The notes under the pieces: generated by a model | Database searches by the model: none | Seen by the model: the letters and a program-made list of their open reading frames with translations, nothing else | Told to the model about the DNA's origin: nothing | Shown: positions 8,983-18,444 of the stretch, piece after piece | Position numbering within the stretch: the stretch's first letter is position 1 | Layout of the letters: each line of letters starts with the position of its first letter | Origin: Porphyromonas endodontalis ATCC 35406 | Lineage (GTDB): Bacteria > Bacteroidota > Bacteroidia > Bacteroidales > Porphyromonadaceae | DNA: 57,597 bases | Assembly (NCBI RefSeq): GCF_000174815.1 | Contig: NZ_ACNN01000032.1 | Coordinates: forward strand, 1 to 57,597 | Direction: 5' to 3' | Made by a program: the position numbers and the translations under genes

Positions 8983-11415
8983 CTATTTTATAACCTTGTA
9001 TATGTGTCCTTCTACAAGTACATAGTAAATACCCTCTGGTAGATCGCCAATAGCGATAGGCGAGGTCTCAACCTGACGAGCGAGAATAAGTTCGCCGAGC
9101 GTATTGTATAGGAGTGCTTGAGTAGGAGCTGATAGTCCATTGATATATAGTTGTCCCTCTTGTATGAATACTAGATAGTCAGCATTGTCGGGAGTATCAA
9201 CAGCATTGCCTTTCGATAGGATTGCTTCAATCTGCAGGTCCTTAGACATGGTAAGGTTGATGGAGAGCTTCTTAGCTCCTTCGGTATAGTCAGCACCATT
9301 GATCACCCACTTATCTAACTGCCATTTAGACCCATCAGGCACGGATACTTGACAAGTTATCTCAGTACCCTCGGCTACCTTAGAGCCAGAGGCGATCTCC
9401 TCTTGCGTCTTAGTATTGGTTACCATTAGCTTACCTTGGGTCTCGGGTTTAATACTATAGGATAGTGTGTACTCAACAACCTTCTTAACAAAGGTTGCTT
9501 CTACTGTCTGATCCTTATCCATCGTAAGCTCGATCGTGAGACCTTTGTCTGATAGCGTAGAGCCATTGACAACCCATTTCTCCAGTTCAAATCCATCGTT
9601 AGGCGTAGCTGTGAGTCGCACCTTAGTATCTGTATCTACATCAGATCCCGAGGCGATAGTCTCGCCATTCTCTCTATTTGCCTCTAGAGAACCATTGGCT
9701 CCTGCAGTATAGGTTAGCTTGTAAGAAGATGGAGCCGGAGCTGCACAAATCACCTTGATATTTGTCTCTCCTTCAATGAAGAGTGTAGTCTCCTTGACAC
9801 CGGCAAGATCCTCTCTTAGGACGTTGTTAATGAACCACTCCTTAACTTCGTTCGTTCCTGGGTTAATCCAAACTGAAATCTCCGTTCCCTCTGGGATACG
9901 ATCTCCACTCTTGGGGAAGATAAATTCAGTATCCTCTGGATTCTTTTTGTACTTAATAAACATAATACCACCCTCTATCGACCAAGTTACTGGATACTCA
10001 ACGGCTGCCCCCTTCTTAAAGGTGACACGGATATTCATAATACTCTCTACCTTGGTCTCTAGTTCTGTCTTACCGGCATAGAACTGCTGGGGCTCATCAT
10101 TGATATACCACTGGTCCACTTCGTAACCCTTGTCTGGCTTTGCTGTTATGATAACACTTATTCCTGCAGGTATCGTTTGCCCCGATTCAAATGAAGTGAT
10201 GCCAGATGGCAAATAGACCTCAGCTTTTTCGATAGAGCCATGTTCTCCCGCAGAATAGTTCACCTTATAGCCAGACTTGCCAGGCTTGAAAGTGACAGAA
10301 ATCTCTGCATTCTCCTTGACAATAAAGCGATATAGGTTAACATCCTCCTCCGTAGGTTGTACCTCTTGATTATTGTAGAGCCACTTATCAACCATATAGT
10401 CGGGGTTAGGCGTAGCACGGACAGTAAGCTCTACTCCTTCTTGGATATCTTTCTGCCAGTCAAACGAAGCATTATATCCATCTTCGGGATCTACGAAAGT
10501 ACCTGTTATACTACCACCTTGTCCATGATTTAAGGTGATCTGGTGCTTGGGAGGAAGTTTCTTAAGAACAGCTTGTACAGTAATATTCTCAGAGAGAGTC
10601 TTTTGGAGTCTCTGTGGAAGATATTCATTGGGCATTTGTTCAACTCCATTGACAATCCACTTATCAACCTTATAGCCCTCGTTGGGGAAAACAAAGAAGG
10701 TCACCTCAGTTCCTTCAGGTAGCTTATCTCCCGTAGCAATCTGAGTATCCATATAGTTATTAGCATAGGTAGCTTGGATACGGCCATTCTCATCCGTTGA
10801 GAAGTTGACCTCGTAGTATTTGATCTGCTTAAAAGTAACCTCTATGTCTAGGGGAGTACTCGTAAACGTCCACAATTCTGCAGAAGAACTTTGTGGCCTA
10901 CCATTAATCATCCATTGTTCTACAGCATAACCAGGGTCAGCCTCCGAAACAATATGAACACTCTTGCGTGTGGGCAGTATATCTCCACTCTCAAAAGGAA
11001 GCCAATTATAATCGGCATCCATACGTTCGGACTTTGTAATCTTACCACCGGGGCCGGCTTTGAACGTAACCTTAAAGCCCTCTGCAGGAAGCGGAGCAAC
11101 CTGTGCTTGTAGATTGTTCTCCCCGCTCTGTATCGTATACTTAATTTCCTCTAGGTATGGAAACTTCTCGTCTCCGTTGACACTCCATCCTTTGATGTAG
11201 TGCGTCTCATAGTTAGTAAGATTAACCCGAAGTGAAATCTCCGTACCCACAGCTAGAACATCGCCAGACTTGACCTCTTGATAGTCAAGTGTGCTGGCAG
11301 ACACAGTTCCCCCTTCTGTCGAGGAGAAGTTAATCACTGCTGTTGTTTGAGCCATGCCCGTCAGAGCTATGGAAAGCAGTGCAAGCATCATTAGTAATGT
11401 TTTTTTCATAAGCAA
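8983..11415 (-). CDS. T9SS cargo built of InlB-like (Flg_new_2) repeats
   Basis: 810 residues; the start MLMKKTLLMM leads into a signal peptide ending LTGMAQ. The protein is almost entirely eight tandem units of 75-95 residues. Each opens with a strand like VTFKAGPGGKITKS and closes with VDKWIVNG, VDQWYIND or LEKWVVNG, the signature of divergent InlB B-repeats. The end is a T9SS sorting domain (ALLYNTLGELILARQ, EGIYYVLVEGHIYKVIK). Such repeats form rod-like beta-grasp stalks, so it may be a spacer, adhesin or S-layer-like protein. No catalytic domain is visible. It is the first of four same-strand cargo genes and faces a roughly 500-bp promoter region shared with the divergent fabK-like gene. 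Confidence 0.83.
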   Translation of the reverse strand: MLMKKTLLMMLALLSIALTGMAQTTAVINFSSTEGGTVSASTLDYQEVKSGDVLAVGTEISLRVNLTNYETHYIKGWSVNGDEKFPYLEEIKYTIQSGENNLQAQVAPLPAEGFKVTFKAGPGGKITKSERMDADYNWLPFESGDILPTRKSVHIVSEADPGYAVEQWMINGRPQSSSAELWTFTSTPLDIEVTFKQIKYYEVNFSTDENGRIQATYANNYMDTQIATGDKLPEGTEVTFFVFPNEGYKVDKWIVNGVEQMPNEYLPQRLQKTLSENITVQAVLKKLPPKHQITLNHGQGGSITGTFVDPEDGYNASFDWQKDIQEGVELTVRATPNPDYMVDKWLYNNQEVQPTEEDVNLYRFIVKENAEISVTFKPGKSGYKVNYSAGEHGSIEKAEVYLPSGITSFESGQTIPAGISVIITAKPDKGYEVDQWYINDEPQQFYAGKTELETKVESIMNIRVTFKKGAAVEYPVTWSIEGGIMFIKYKKNPEDTEFIFPKSGDRIPEGTEISVWINPGTNEVKEWFINNVLREDLAGVKETTLFIEGETNIKVICAAPAPSSYKLTYTAGANGSLEANRENGETIASGSDVDTDTKVRLTATPNDGFELEKWVVNGSTLSDKGLTIELTMDKDQTVEATFVKKVVEYTLSYSIKPETQGKLMVTNTKTQEEIASGSKVAEGTEITCQVSVPDGSKWQLDKWVINGADYTEGAKKLSINLTMSKDLQIEAILSKGNAVDTPDNADYLVFIQEGQLYINGLSAPTQALLYNTLGELILARQVETSPIAIGDLPEGIYYVLVEGHIYKVIK

Positions 11416-11924
11416 AGAACACCTAGTTACAGTATATAATCCTTTGTATCAAAAAGTTAGCGGAACCTACAACGATGAATCCGTCTGCGCTTCCCAACTA
11501 CTCTCTTGAATTTGGGGCTAAAGTTATGAAATAATCTGAGAAAGGCAAAATCCAATCACTCTTTTTCTTGTATAAACATTTTCCTTACAAATAGAAATAT
11601 ATCTAAGCAATCTTCTTACAACTTGAAAACACACAGATAACATGGGGATTTCTAAGCATCTTCTTCCCCCTCTACGAAGTTACCTACTTCTTCAACAGTA
11701 GCAAATACTCTGAATCTATTGTATAACAGCCCATATTTAACTTGCCCGTCTGCGTCCTTTTGCTTTTTTTTGCTAGTCAACAGGAAAAATTCCACTTTGG
11801 GATACAAATTTGACAGACCCTCCCAGTAGCAAAGAATCTTCCACGAGATTAGCTGTAATCAATGAGAAAGACGTAAGTTTGCAACCACGATTGATGCAAT
11901 TAAATCCTACAATAATATAGTATA
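11416..11924. other. Divergent intergenic region between T9SS cargo and fabK-like gene
   Basis: This 509-bp AT-rich stretch has no open frame of note. It must hold the promoter for the InlB-like repeat gene on the minus strand and, at its right end, a TAAGTTTG element for the fabK-like gene. I see no RNA gene or clear operator. Confidence 0.5.
11874..11881 (+). promoter_or_regulatory. Bacteroidota -7 element for the fabK-like gene
   Basis: TAAGTTTG matches the TAnnTTTG consensus and lies 43 nt before the ATG. A clear -33 TTTG is not evident, so this is a moderate call. Confidence 0.5.
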
Positions 11925-12857
11925 ATGACAAAGACAAATAGACTCACCTCGCTCCTCGGGATAGAGAAACCTATCATATCGGGAGGAATGGTTTGGTGCA
12001 GCGGTTGGCGTTTAGCAGCTGCGGTAAGTAATGCCGGAGGGCTTGGACTCATCGGAGCCGGCTCCATGCACCCCGAGACTCTCCTTGAACATATCCAAAA
12101 GTGTAAGCAAGCTACAACGCGTCCTTTTGGCGTAAACGTGCCTCTCCTCTACCCAGAAATGGATAAGATGATGCAGATAATTATGGACGAAAAGGTACCC
12201 ATTGTAGTAACTTCTGCCGGAAATCCTAAAACTTGGACAGGCAAATTGCACGAGGCGGGATGCAAAGTACTGCACGTTGTTAGTAGCGCCAAATTCGCTC
12301 AAAAGGCAGAAGCCGCAGGAGTAGACGCCATCGTAGCAGAAGGTTTCGAGGCCGGCGGTCACAATGGTAGAGAGGAAACAACCACGATGTGCCTTATCCC
12401 TTCCGTTGTAGACGCTGTAAAGATTCCGGTTATTGCCGCAGGCGGTATTGCCTCAGGCCGTGCCATTGCAGCAGCTCAGTGCCTAGGGGCGGAAGGAGTA
12501 CAGATCGGTACCCTTTTTGCTCTAAGCGAGGAGAGTTCGGCACACCCCGACTTCAAGCAGGCTTGCTGCGCTGCAGGAGAAGGCGATACAGCCCTTGTAC
12601 TCAAAAAACTTGCTCCAACACGATTACTGAAAAAGGGCTTTTGGGAGCAGGTAGTAGCCGCAGAAGATCGTGGAGCCAGCGCCGAAGAAATGCAGGCTCT
12701 ACTAGGCAAAGGCCGTGCTAAAAAAGGGATTTTCGAGGGAGATCTAGCTGAGGGAGAACCGGAAATCGGACAGGTAGCCGCTCAGATTTCGTCCATCCAA
12801 TCGGTTGCTGAGATCATGCAATCTCTGAACGAAGAATATGAAAAGGTGATGGGCTGA
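11925..12857 (+). CDS. FabK/nitronate monooxygenase-family flavoprotein
   Basis: 310 residues with a TIM-barrel FMN fold of the NPD/2-nitropropane dioxygenase family. Signature segments are KPIISGGMVWCSGWRLAAAV near the start, FGVNVPLLYP, then EGFEAGGHNGREE carrying the His conserved in FabK and nitronate monooxygenases, VIAAGGIASGRAIAAA, and GAEGVQIGTLFALSEES for phosphate binding. Members either reduce enoyl-ACP in fatty acid synthesis (FabK) or oxidise nitronates. Bacteroidota often annotate this version as enoyl-ACP reductase II, but sequence alone does not separate the two. The gene is monocistronic: a promoter-like box lies upstream and an intrinsic terminator downstream. Confidence 0.85.
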   Translation: MTKTNRLTSLLGIEKPIISGGMVWCSGWRLAAAVSNAGGLGLIGAGSMHPETLLEHIQKCKQATTRPFGVNVPLLYPEMDKMMQIIMDEKVPIVVTSAGNPKTWTGKLHEAGCKVLHVVSSAKFAQKAEAAGVDAIVAEGFEAGGHNGREETTTMCLIPSVVDAVKIPVIAAGGIASGRAIAAAQCLGAEGVQIGTLFALSEESSAHPDFKQACCAAGEGDTALVLKKLAPTRLLKKGFWEQVVAAEDRGASAEEMQALLGKGRAKKGIFEGDLAEGEPEIGQVAAQISSIQSVAEIMQSLNEEYEKVMG

Positions 12858-12906
12858 GGCCGTTATCCCCCCAAAATATTCTCTCCCGAAGAGAGAGAGT
12901 ACATAT

Positions 12907-12947
12907 AAGGTGCTATTGAGGAGACTCTCCCTTTAGCACCTTTTCTT
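12907..12947 (+). terminator. Intrinsic terminator after the fabK-like gene
   Basis: AAGGTGCTA pairs with TAGCACCTT around an 18-nt loop with an inner GGAGACTCTCC hairpin, followed by TTCTTTT. It lies 50 nt after the fabK-like stop and covers the last codons of the convergent MATE gene (stop at 12913). Confidence 0.75.
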
Positions 12948-14346
12948 TTGCCCCGTCCGGCTCGTGGGCATACCGTCTCAGCAAGCGGGGAATTTGGTAT
13001 AGCACCATCAGAATACTCGTAATGCCGGCCAAGGTATCTGCTATAGGCATGGAGACCCAAATTCCTTTGATCCCCATAAAAGTGGGAAAGATAAGAAGAC
13101 AAGGGATAAGGTAAACGACCTGACGGGTAAGGCTCAAAAACATCGATTTACCGCTCTTGCCTAAACTCTGGAAAAACTGCACACTCGTGATTTGTACGCC
13201 AATAATCGGGAATGTCATCATGGCAATCCCCAAAGCCTGCGTTGTAAAGGTAACAAGGGCACCATCCCCTTCTCTGGAAAAGGCTTGCACAATCAAACTA
13301 GGAGTAAATAATGCCATGGCAAAACCGATAGCTGCAACAGAGACATTCAGCAAGGCGGCTAACTTATAGGTATCTATGGAGCGGCGGATCTTACCTGCCC
13401 CCAGATTGAAGCCGACAATCGGCTGCATCCCCATAGAGACCCCCACCATAAATTGGATGAACAACTGAGCAATACTAAGAATGATACCATAGGCAGCTAT
13501 GGAGATATTGGCTTCTGAAGTTGAGGTGGCATAGTACACAAAACTCCGATTCATAATGATGTTGATAAGGCTATTGACAATCATCATGACGAAAGGAGCA
13601 ATGCCGATAGAAACAATCGCCAACATCATCTTAAAGTCCGGACGATAGTCGCTCCAAGAACGAGAGAAGTGGAGCGTATGACGCTGATTGAAGAAGTGAC
13701 TCATGACAAACACAGCAGCCACAATCTCCGAAATGACGGTTGCCCAAGCCGCCCCCTTTATGCCCCAACCAAAACCAAAAATGAAGATAGGGTCTAGAAT
13801 ACAATTGAGCACAGCCCCAAGGAGCATCGAGATCATCGCCTTATGGGGATAGCCGGATGCTCGCATAATGGCGTTGTAGCTAAAACAGAGATCTGATATA
13901 ATATTCGCAGGGACTACAATGTAGAGATACTCCTTGGCGTAGGGAATAATTATGTCGTTAGCTCCAAAGAGATGTAGCAGAGGATCCATAAAAAGCAGAA
14001 CCATGGAGCAGATAGTCACGTTGAAGAGGAGCGTGAGCATAATAGCATTGCTCAAGAGTCGCTCTGCCGTTTTTTGGTCGTTCCGCCCCAAATAGATAGA
14101 GACACGTACAGCTGCCCCACTCCCTACCAACATACCAAAAGCCACCAAGAAGAGAAGAATGGGCAACGTTATTGCCATACCGGCTAGGGCATCATCTCCG
14201 GCACCCTGCCCTATGAAGATGCGGTCTACTATGTTGTAGAGAGCATTGACTACCGCTCCTATCACCGAGGGAAGAGCGTAAGTGAATAGGAGGCGCGGTA
14301 TGGGAGCGTTTTCGAGTTTGTGGAGTCTCTCTTCTTCTCTACTCAT
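12913..14346 (-). CDS. MATE-family multidrug/cation antiporter
   Basis: 477 residues, about twelve hydrophobic segments in two similar halves, as in MATE transporters (PF01554). The start IPRLLFTYALPSVIGAVVNALYN and NIVDRIFIGQGAGDDALAG carry the family's conserved TM1-TM2 pattern. The second half repeats it with QPIVGFNLGAGKIRRS. MATE proteins export drugs or metabolites in exchange for Na+ or H+ across the inner membrane; the substrate is not predictable. The gene starts 10 nt downstream of mutS2 and is probably co-transcribed with it. Its 3' end overlaps the terminator of the convergent fabK-like gene. Confidence 0.9.
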   Translation of the reverse strand: MSREEERLHKLENAPIPRLLFTYALPSVIGAVVNALYNIVDRIFIGQGAGDDALAGMAITLPILLFLVAFGMLVGSGAAVRVSIYLGRNDQKTAERLLSNAIMLTLLFNVTICSMVLLFMDPLLHLFGANDIIIPYAKEYLYIVVPANIISDLCFSYNAIMRASGYPHKAMISMLLGAVLNCILDPIFIFGFGWGIKGAAWATVISEIVAAVFVMSHFFNQRHTLHFSRSWSDYRPDFKMMLAIVSIGIAPFVMMIVNSLINIIMNRSFVYYATSTSEANISIAAYGIILSIAQLFIQFMVGVSMGMQPIVGFNLGAGKIRRSIDTYKLAALLNVSVAAIGFAMALFTPSLIVQAFSREGDGALVTFTTQALGIAMMTFPIIGVQITSVQFFQSLGKSGKSMFLSLTRQVVYLIPCLLIFPTFMGIKGIWVSMPIADTLAGITSILMVLYQIPRLLRRYAHEPDGAKEKVLKGESPQ

Positions 14347-14356
14347 CTGTTTTGCG

Positions 14357-16897
14357 TTATAATTCCACTATTGTTATACCGGTTCCCCCGAAGCGTACAT
14401 CTTCGTCGTAGAATCGGAGGACATAGGGACGCGTAGGAAGCATCTGTCGAATACTCTGGCGTAGAGCTCCGGTACCCGTTCCGTGCAGAATACGTACCCG
14501 ATGACACCCTACTTGTATTGCCTCATCGAGGTAGTACTCCACCGCTTGTAGGGCGTCTAATGCACGCATCCCCCGCACATCAAGTTCTTCTCGGAAGTTT
14601 GTTTTCTTCTCGTGGATGTGCTCGGTTATGTTACTGGAGATGCGCTCGGTGAGAGCTGAAGTTTTTGGGGTATTCCCCGCCACTCGCTCCAACTTACTTA
14701 CATCGATCATTGTTTGCATAGTTCCCCCGAGAGCGACGAGAGCCTGACGCCCACGAAGTTCTAATAGAGTGCCCTCTATACCATTTTGTGATACGATCCG
14801 CACCTTACATCCCTCTTCTAAGGGTAGAGGCTTGGGTGGTTGGGGAGGGGTTTGGACGGCTTCGTCGGAGGCTTTGCGGCGCTTCTCTTCTTTTCGTTTG
14901 CGCCTATTCTCTATACGTTGCCACTCTCTATCAATGGCCTGACTAGCCTCCGATTGAGACTTTTCGCTGGGAGCGAGGGAAGTCTCTTGGGCGAATTGCT
15001 GCAATTCTTGCCGTGCTAGAAGAGTCTTCTCTCGCTCAGCATTACTCTCTTTAATTTCTCGAATGGTGCGCTCAATACGGGCGTTGCTCTCCTTAAGAAG
15101 GCGTTGCGCTTCGTCTTGGGCTTGGGCTAGCACCTCTTTGCGAGAGGAGTGCAACTTGGCAAGAGCGGAGCTATACTTTTCTATCTCCTCCTCAAGTTGC
15201 CTCTCTTGGCGGCGTATATTGTCGCGCTTCTTCTCCCAATAGCGTTTATCTCGAGCAATCTCTTGTACGTACTTATCCGTATCAAGCATTTCTTTCCCTA
15301 CCAAGCTCTCCGCCATCTCCAACACCCCTTTGGGTAAGCCCGATTTCTTAGCAATCTCAATGGCAAAGGAGCTACCCGGCTGACCAATGGATAGGCGAAA
15401 AAGAGGACGCATAGCCCCTCGGTCGTACAGCATAGCTCCATTGATAATGCCTTGGTGACAAGAGGCGTATTGTTTGAGGTTGCGGTAGTGTGTAGTAATA
15501 AGAGCAAACGACTTGTGTGCATTAAACTCCGCCAAAAGAGCTTCGGCAATAGCTCCACCCAACTCAGGTTCTGTACCGGCTCCGAACTCGTCTATGAGCA
15601 AAAGGGAGCGGGGGGAGGCTATCCTGCAAAAGTGACGCATGCTCACAAGATGCGAACTATACGTACTAAGGTCGTCTTCGATGCTCTGATCGTCGCCAAT
15701 ATTGATGGCAAGAGAAGAAAAAAGACCGGCTGTAGAGTCAGGATGTACCGGGATAGGCATCCCTATTTGCAGCATGTATTGTAGTAAAGCACAGGTCTTG
15801 AGGCATACCGATTTTCCCCCAGCGTTGGGTCCCGAAATGAGCAAAATACGCGCATTCGGAGCCTTGAGTGCCAAGTCAATAGGCACCAACTCTCGTTGCT
15901 CGGCTTGTAGGGTTCGGCGGAGAAGAGGATGCCGCGCCTCTTTCCAATCCAGGTAGGGGCGTGGTTCTATAACGGGAACAATGGCTCGCTCCTCTTGAGA
16001 GAAACGCGCGATAGCAAAGAGAGCATCGAATACCCCCACCAACTGATACATAGCAAACAGTGAGGGGATATGGGGGCGAACATCATCGGCAAGAAGTATC
16101 AGAATACGAATAATCTCCCTGCGCTCGGCGGCATCTAGCTCTCGCATTCGATTGTTCGACTCGACAATCTCAATAGGCTCTATAAAGACCGTCTTCCCAC
16201 TACTCGACTCGTCATGTACAATCCCGGGGATATTACGCTTATAGCTTGGATTCACCGGTATTACGGGGTGCCCATCTCTCAGAGAAGGGCGAGCCTCTTC
16301 GTCTGCCCAGCCCTCACGTATTGCCTGTGCCAATAGAGAGCGAATCTGTCGCGCCATGCTACGCTCTACCGACGAACGCTCCGTACGGATGGCTCGCAGC
16401 TCGGGAGAGGCTGAGTCTTGTATTCGACCAAAGCGATCAAGCAGGCTATCAATCCGCTGAGCGATATGAGGGAGCAAAAGCCCCTCGGGGAGCAGTTGCA
16501 AAAGAGCAGGATAGCGAGGCAGTTCTTGGCTATCAGGGTTTGTCGCTTGTTGATAGCCCAAAAAACGATAGAGATGCTCCATCGTGCGAATGGCTTGCAA
16601 GAGATGTGGCAAACGATCCTCACTCAGATAGGTACCCTCGGGGCGTATCCCATCAAGCGAACGACGAAGGTCTTCGAGCGAAAGAGAGGGAAAGTCTCGC
16701 CCCTCTTGTAATATAAGAAGCAACTCCTTTACGCGCTCCAAGCGCTGCATTATCTGCGTTGAATCATCTTCTGCACGGAGGGCATCAATCTCATCCTTCC
16801 CCATCGAGCTACATGTTTTTTTCTTTAGTAGCTCGCGCACTTGGTCGAACCCGACCTTTTCTTCAAAGGCTTGAGGATAGGTTTTTAGTAGTGCCAT
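14357..16897 (-). CDS. mutS2: Endonuclease MutS2
   Basis: 846 residues, the usual MutS2 length, lacking the mismatch-recognition domain of MutS1. It has the MutS core and clamp, then the ABC ATPase with Walker A GPNAGGKS near residue 354, Walker B LLLIDEFGAGTEP, and the following ITTHYRNLK. A charged coiled coil (about 520-650, rich in KREERR) leads to a C-terminal Smr nuclease domain with LDVRGMRALDAL and HGTGTGALR. MutS2 suppresses recombination and in some bacteria rescues collided ribosomes. It starts 6 nt after the rseP stop and is followed 10 nt later by the MATE gene, suggesting an rseP-mutS2-MATE transcript. Confidence 0.95.
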   Translation of the reverse strand: MALLKTYPQAFEEKVGFDQVRELLKKKTCSSMGKDEIDALRAEDDSTQIMQRLERVKELLLILQEGRDFPSLSLEDLRRSLDGIRPEGTYLSEDRLPHLLQAIRTMEHLYRFLGYQQATNPDSQELPRYPALLQLLPEGLLLPHIAQRIDSLLDRFGRIQDSASPELRAIRTERSSVERSMARQIRSLLAQAIREGWADEEARPSLRDGHPVIPVNPSYKRNIPGIVHDESSSGKTVFIEPIEIVESNNRMRELDAAERREIIRILILLADDVRPHIPSLFAMYQLVGVFDALFAIARFSQEERAIVPVIEPRPYLDWKEARHPLLRRTLQAEQRELVPIDLALKAPNARILLISGPNAGGKSVCLKTCALLQYMLQIGMPIPVHPDSTAGLFSSLAINIGDDQSIEDDLSTYSSHLVSMRHFCRIASPRSLLLIDEFGAGTEPELGGAIAEALLAEFNAHKSFALITTHYRNLKQYASCHQGIINGAMLYDRGAMRPLFRLSIGQPGSSFAIEIAKKSGLPKGVLEMAESLVGKEMLDTDKYVQEIARDKRYWEKKRDNIRRQERQLEEEIEKYSSALAKLHSSRKEVLAQAQDEAQRLLKESNARIERTIREIKESNAEREKTLLARQELQQFAQETSLAPSEKSQSEASQAIDREWQRIENRRKRKEEKRRKASDEAVQTPPQPPKPLPLEEGCKVRIVSQNGIEGTLLELRGRQALVALGGTMQTMIDVSKLERVAGNTPKTSALTERISSNITEHIHEKKTNFREELDVRGMRALDALQAVEYYLDEAIQVGCHRVRILHGTGTGALRQSIRQMLPTRPYVLRFYDEDVRFGGTGITIVEL

Positions 16898-16903
16898 AAA
16901 GGA

Positions 16904-18235
16904 TTAGAAATGAAAGAGAGTGCGGAAGAAGTCGTTGCCATTAGCATAAAGCAAAAGGGCAAGAAGCAGAACAAAACCTATCTTATTGGCTTTGAGTATC
17001 GTCTTACCGCTCACCCTTCTGCGAGTAATAATCTCCCAGAGAGTAAAGAGGATATACCCACCATCCAGCATCGGGATCGGGAGGAAGTTCATAAAGGCAA
17101 GAATCACCGAAAGAAGGGCTGTAATGCTCCAAAAGCGATAGGGATCGAAGAAGTTATCAAATAGCTTCCCTATGGATATAAAGCCTCCCATCTGCTGAGC
17201 CCCTTCCTTGGTAAACACATATTTCATGTCGCCTACATACCCTTTGAGCGTGTTGACAGCTCGAGAGCAACCCGCCGGTACACTCTGCAACAAGGAGTAT
17301 TGTATCTCCTCGGTAGGATATATCCTGTTTATATCGGCAAGAAGTTGCACACCAATGCGCCCTGCGGTATCGGGTTGGAGCGTAGCCGTAAGAGTATCTC
17401 CGGCTCGGAGCAATTGCAACGAATGTACTCGATTGCGTTGCTCTCTAAAGATAAGTTGGGCGTCCGTTGCATCCACAATGGGGAGGCTATCTACCTGTAA
17501 AAGGATGTCCCCCGACTGCATACCCACTCTCGCTGCAGCAGTATTGGGGAGCACACTGTCTACAATAAAAGGAATCTGCATACCCATAAAGCCGACGCCC
17601 TCAGCCATCACCTGCTGCATCATATCGCTAGGCATCACAATGGTTTTCTCTACCCCATCCCGACGTACTACCACCTTTTGGGCTGTAATCACATCTCGAA
17701 TAAAGTTATTAGAAAGGGCGTCAAGAGGCTTTCCATCAGCCGAAAGGATTATGTCATTATCTTGGAATCCTGCCTTATGAGCCGCAGGTGAGAAACTCAT
17801 CCCGGCTGTAATATTGGCACTCGATAAGGAGGAATCTCCCCAGTGGAGTGCAATACCACTATAGATAACAACGGCAAGAATCAGGTTAAAAAGGATACCT
17901 GCAATCATGATAATGAGCCGTTGCCAAGCCGGTTTCGCTCTAAATTCGTAGGGTTGAGGCATAGATTTCTCATCTAACTCTAAGAAACGCTCGTCCACCA
18001 TACCGGCCATAGAACAATAGCCCCCAAAGGGGAGCCAGCCTATGCCATAGACGGTGCCACTACGCTTCGATCGGTACTTAAAAAGAGCCCTTCCCCAGTC
18101 GAAAAAGAGGAAGAATCGCTCTACTCGTACCCCAAAGAGACGTGCCGCTAAGAAGTGACCAAGCTCGTGAAATACGACCAAAATGCTCAGCGAGAGCATC
18201 AATTGCAACGTTTTAATTAGAAAGGTAACTAGCAT
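16904..18235 (-). CDS. rseP: RIP site-2 metalloprotease RseP
   Basis: About 443 residues from the preferred start MLVTFLIKTLQLM; an upstream ATG at 18304 would add a 23-residue leader without family similarity. The zinc motif HELGH lies in the first transmembrane segment (FHELGHFLAARLFGVRVERF). Two PDZ domains follow (around GFQDNDIILSADGKPLDA and GMQSGDILLQVDSLPI). The second active-site motif is FLPIPMLDGGYILF near the C-terminus. This inner-membrane protease cleaves anti-sigma factors and cleared signal peptides. In many Bacteroidota dxr precedes rseP, but here the upstream neighbour is a lipoprotein gene. Confidence 0.93.
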   Translation of the reverse strand: MLVTFLIKTLQLMLSLSILVVFHELGHFLAARLFGVRVERFFLFFDWGRALFKYRSKRSGTVYGIGWLPFGGYCSMAGMVDERFLELDEKSMPQPYEFRAKPAWQRLIIMIAGILFNLILAVVIYSGIALHWGDSSLSSANITAGMSFSPAAHKAGFQDNDIILSADGKPLDALSNNFIRDVITAQKVVVRRDGVEKTIVMPSDMMQQVMAEGVGFMGMQIPFIVDSVLPNTAAARVGMQSGDILLQVDSLPIVDATDAQLIFREQRNRVHSLQLLRAGDTLTATLQPDTAGRIGVQLLADINRIYPTEEIQYSLLQSVPAGCSRAVNTLKGYVGDMKYVFTKEGAQQMGGFISIGKLFDNFFDPYRFWSITALLSVILAFMNFLPIPMLDGGYILFTLWEIITRRRVSGKTILKANKIGFVLLLALLLYANGNDFFRTLFHF

Positions 18236-18444
18236 GAAATTTGGGGGATTATAGGTGAAGAAACCCTCGGAGAGAGGGTCTTGTGGTAAGAAGAATAGAT
18301 ACACTCATTCATGCTTCAAAGGTACAAAAAAAGAGATGGTAGGCCTATTTCAAAAAAGTTTCTAGGCAATATAGGAGTCCATTTCCACCCCAAAACGATA
18401 GAATTTTAGAGTAGAAATGGAGTGTACTTTAGGGCAGAAAGTTT

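Noticed and set aside
8983-11415. Tandem repeats considered as a CRISPR-like array or minisatellite
   Set aside because: The repeats are protein-level InlB-like units of 75-95 residues with divergent DNA, not identical direct repeats with spacers.
12389-12721. Arg/Cys-rich open frame on the plus strand inside the fabK-like gene
   Set aside because: Composition typical of a shadow frame; the fabK-like frame is clearly the coding one.
18236-18304. Longer N-terminus for RseP
   Set aside because: The extra 23 residues lack similarity; RseP proteins begin close to the first membrane helix containing HELGH.
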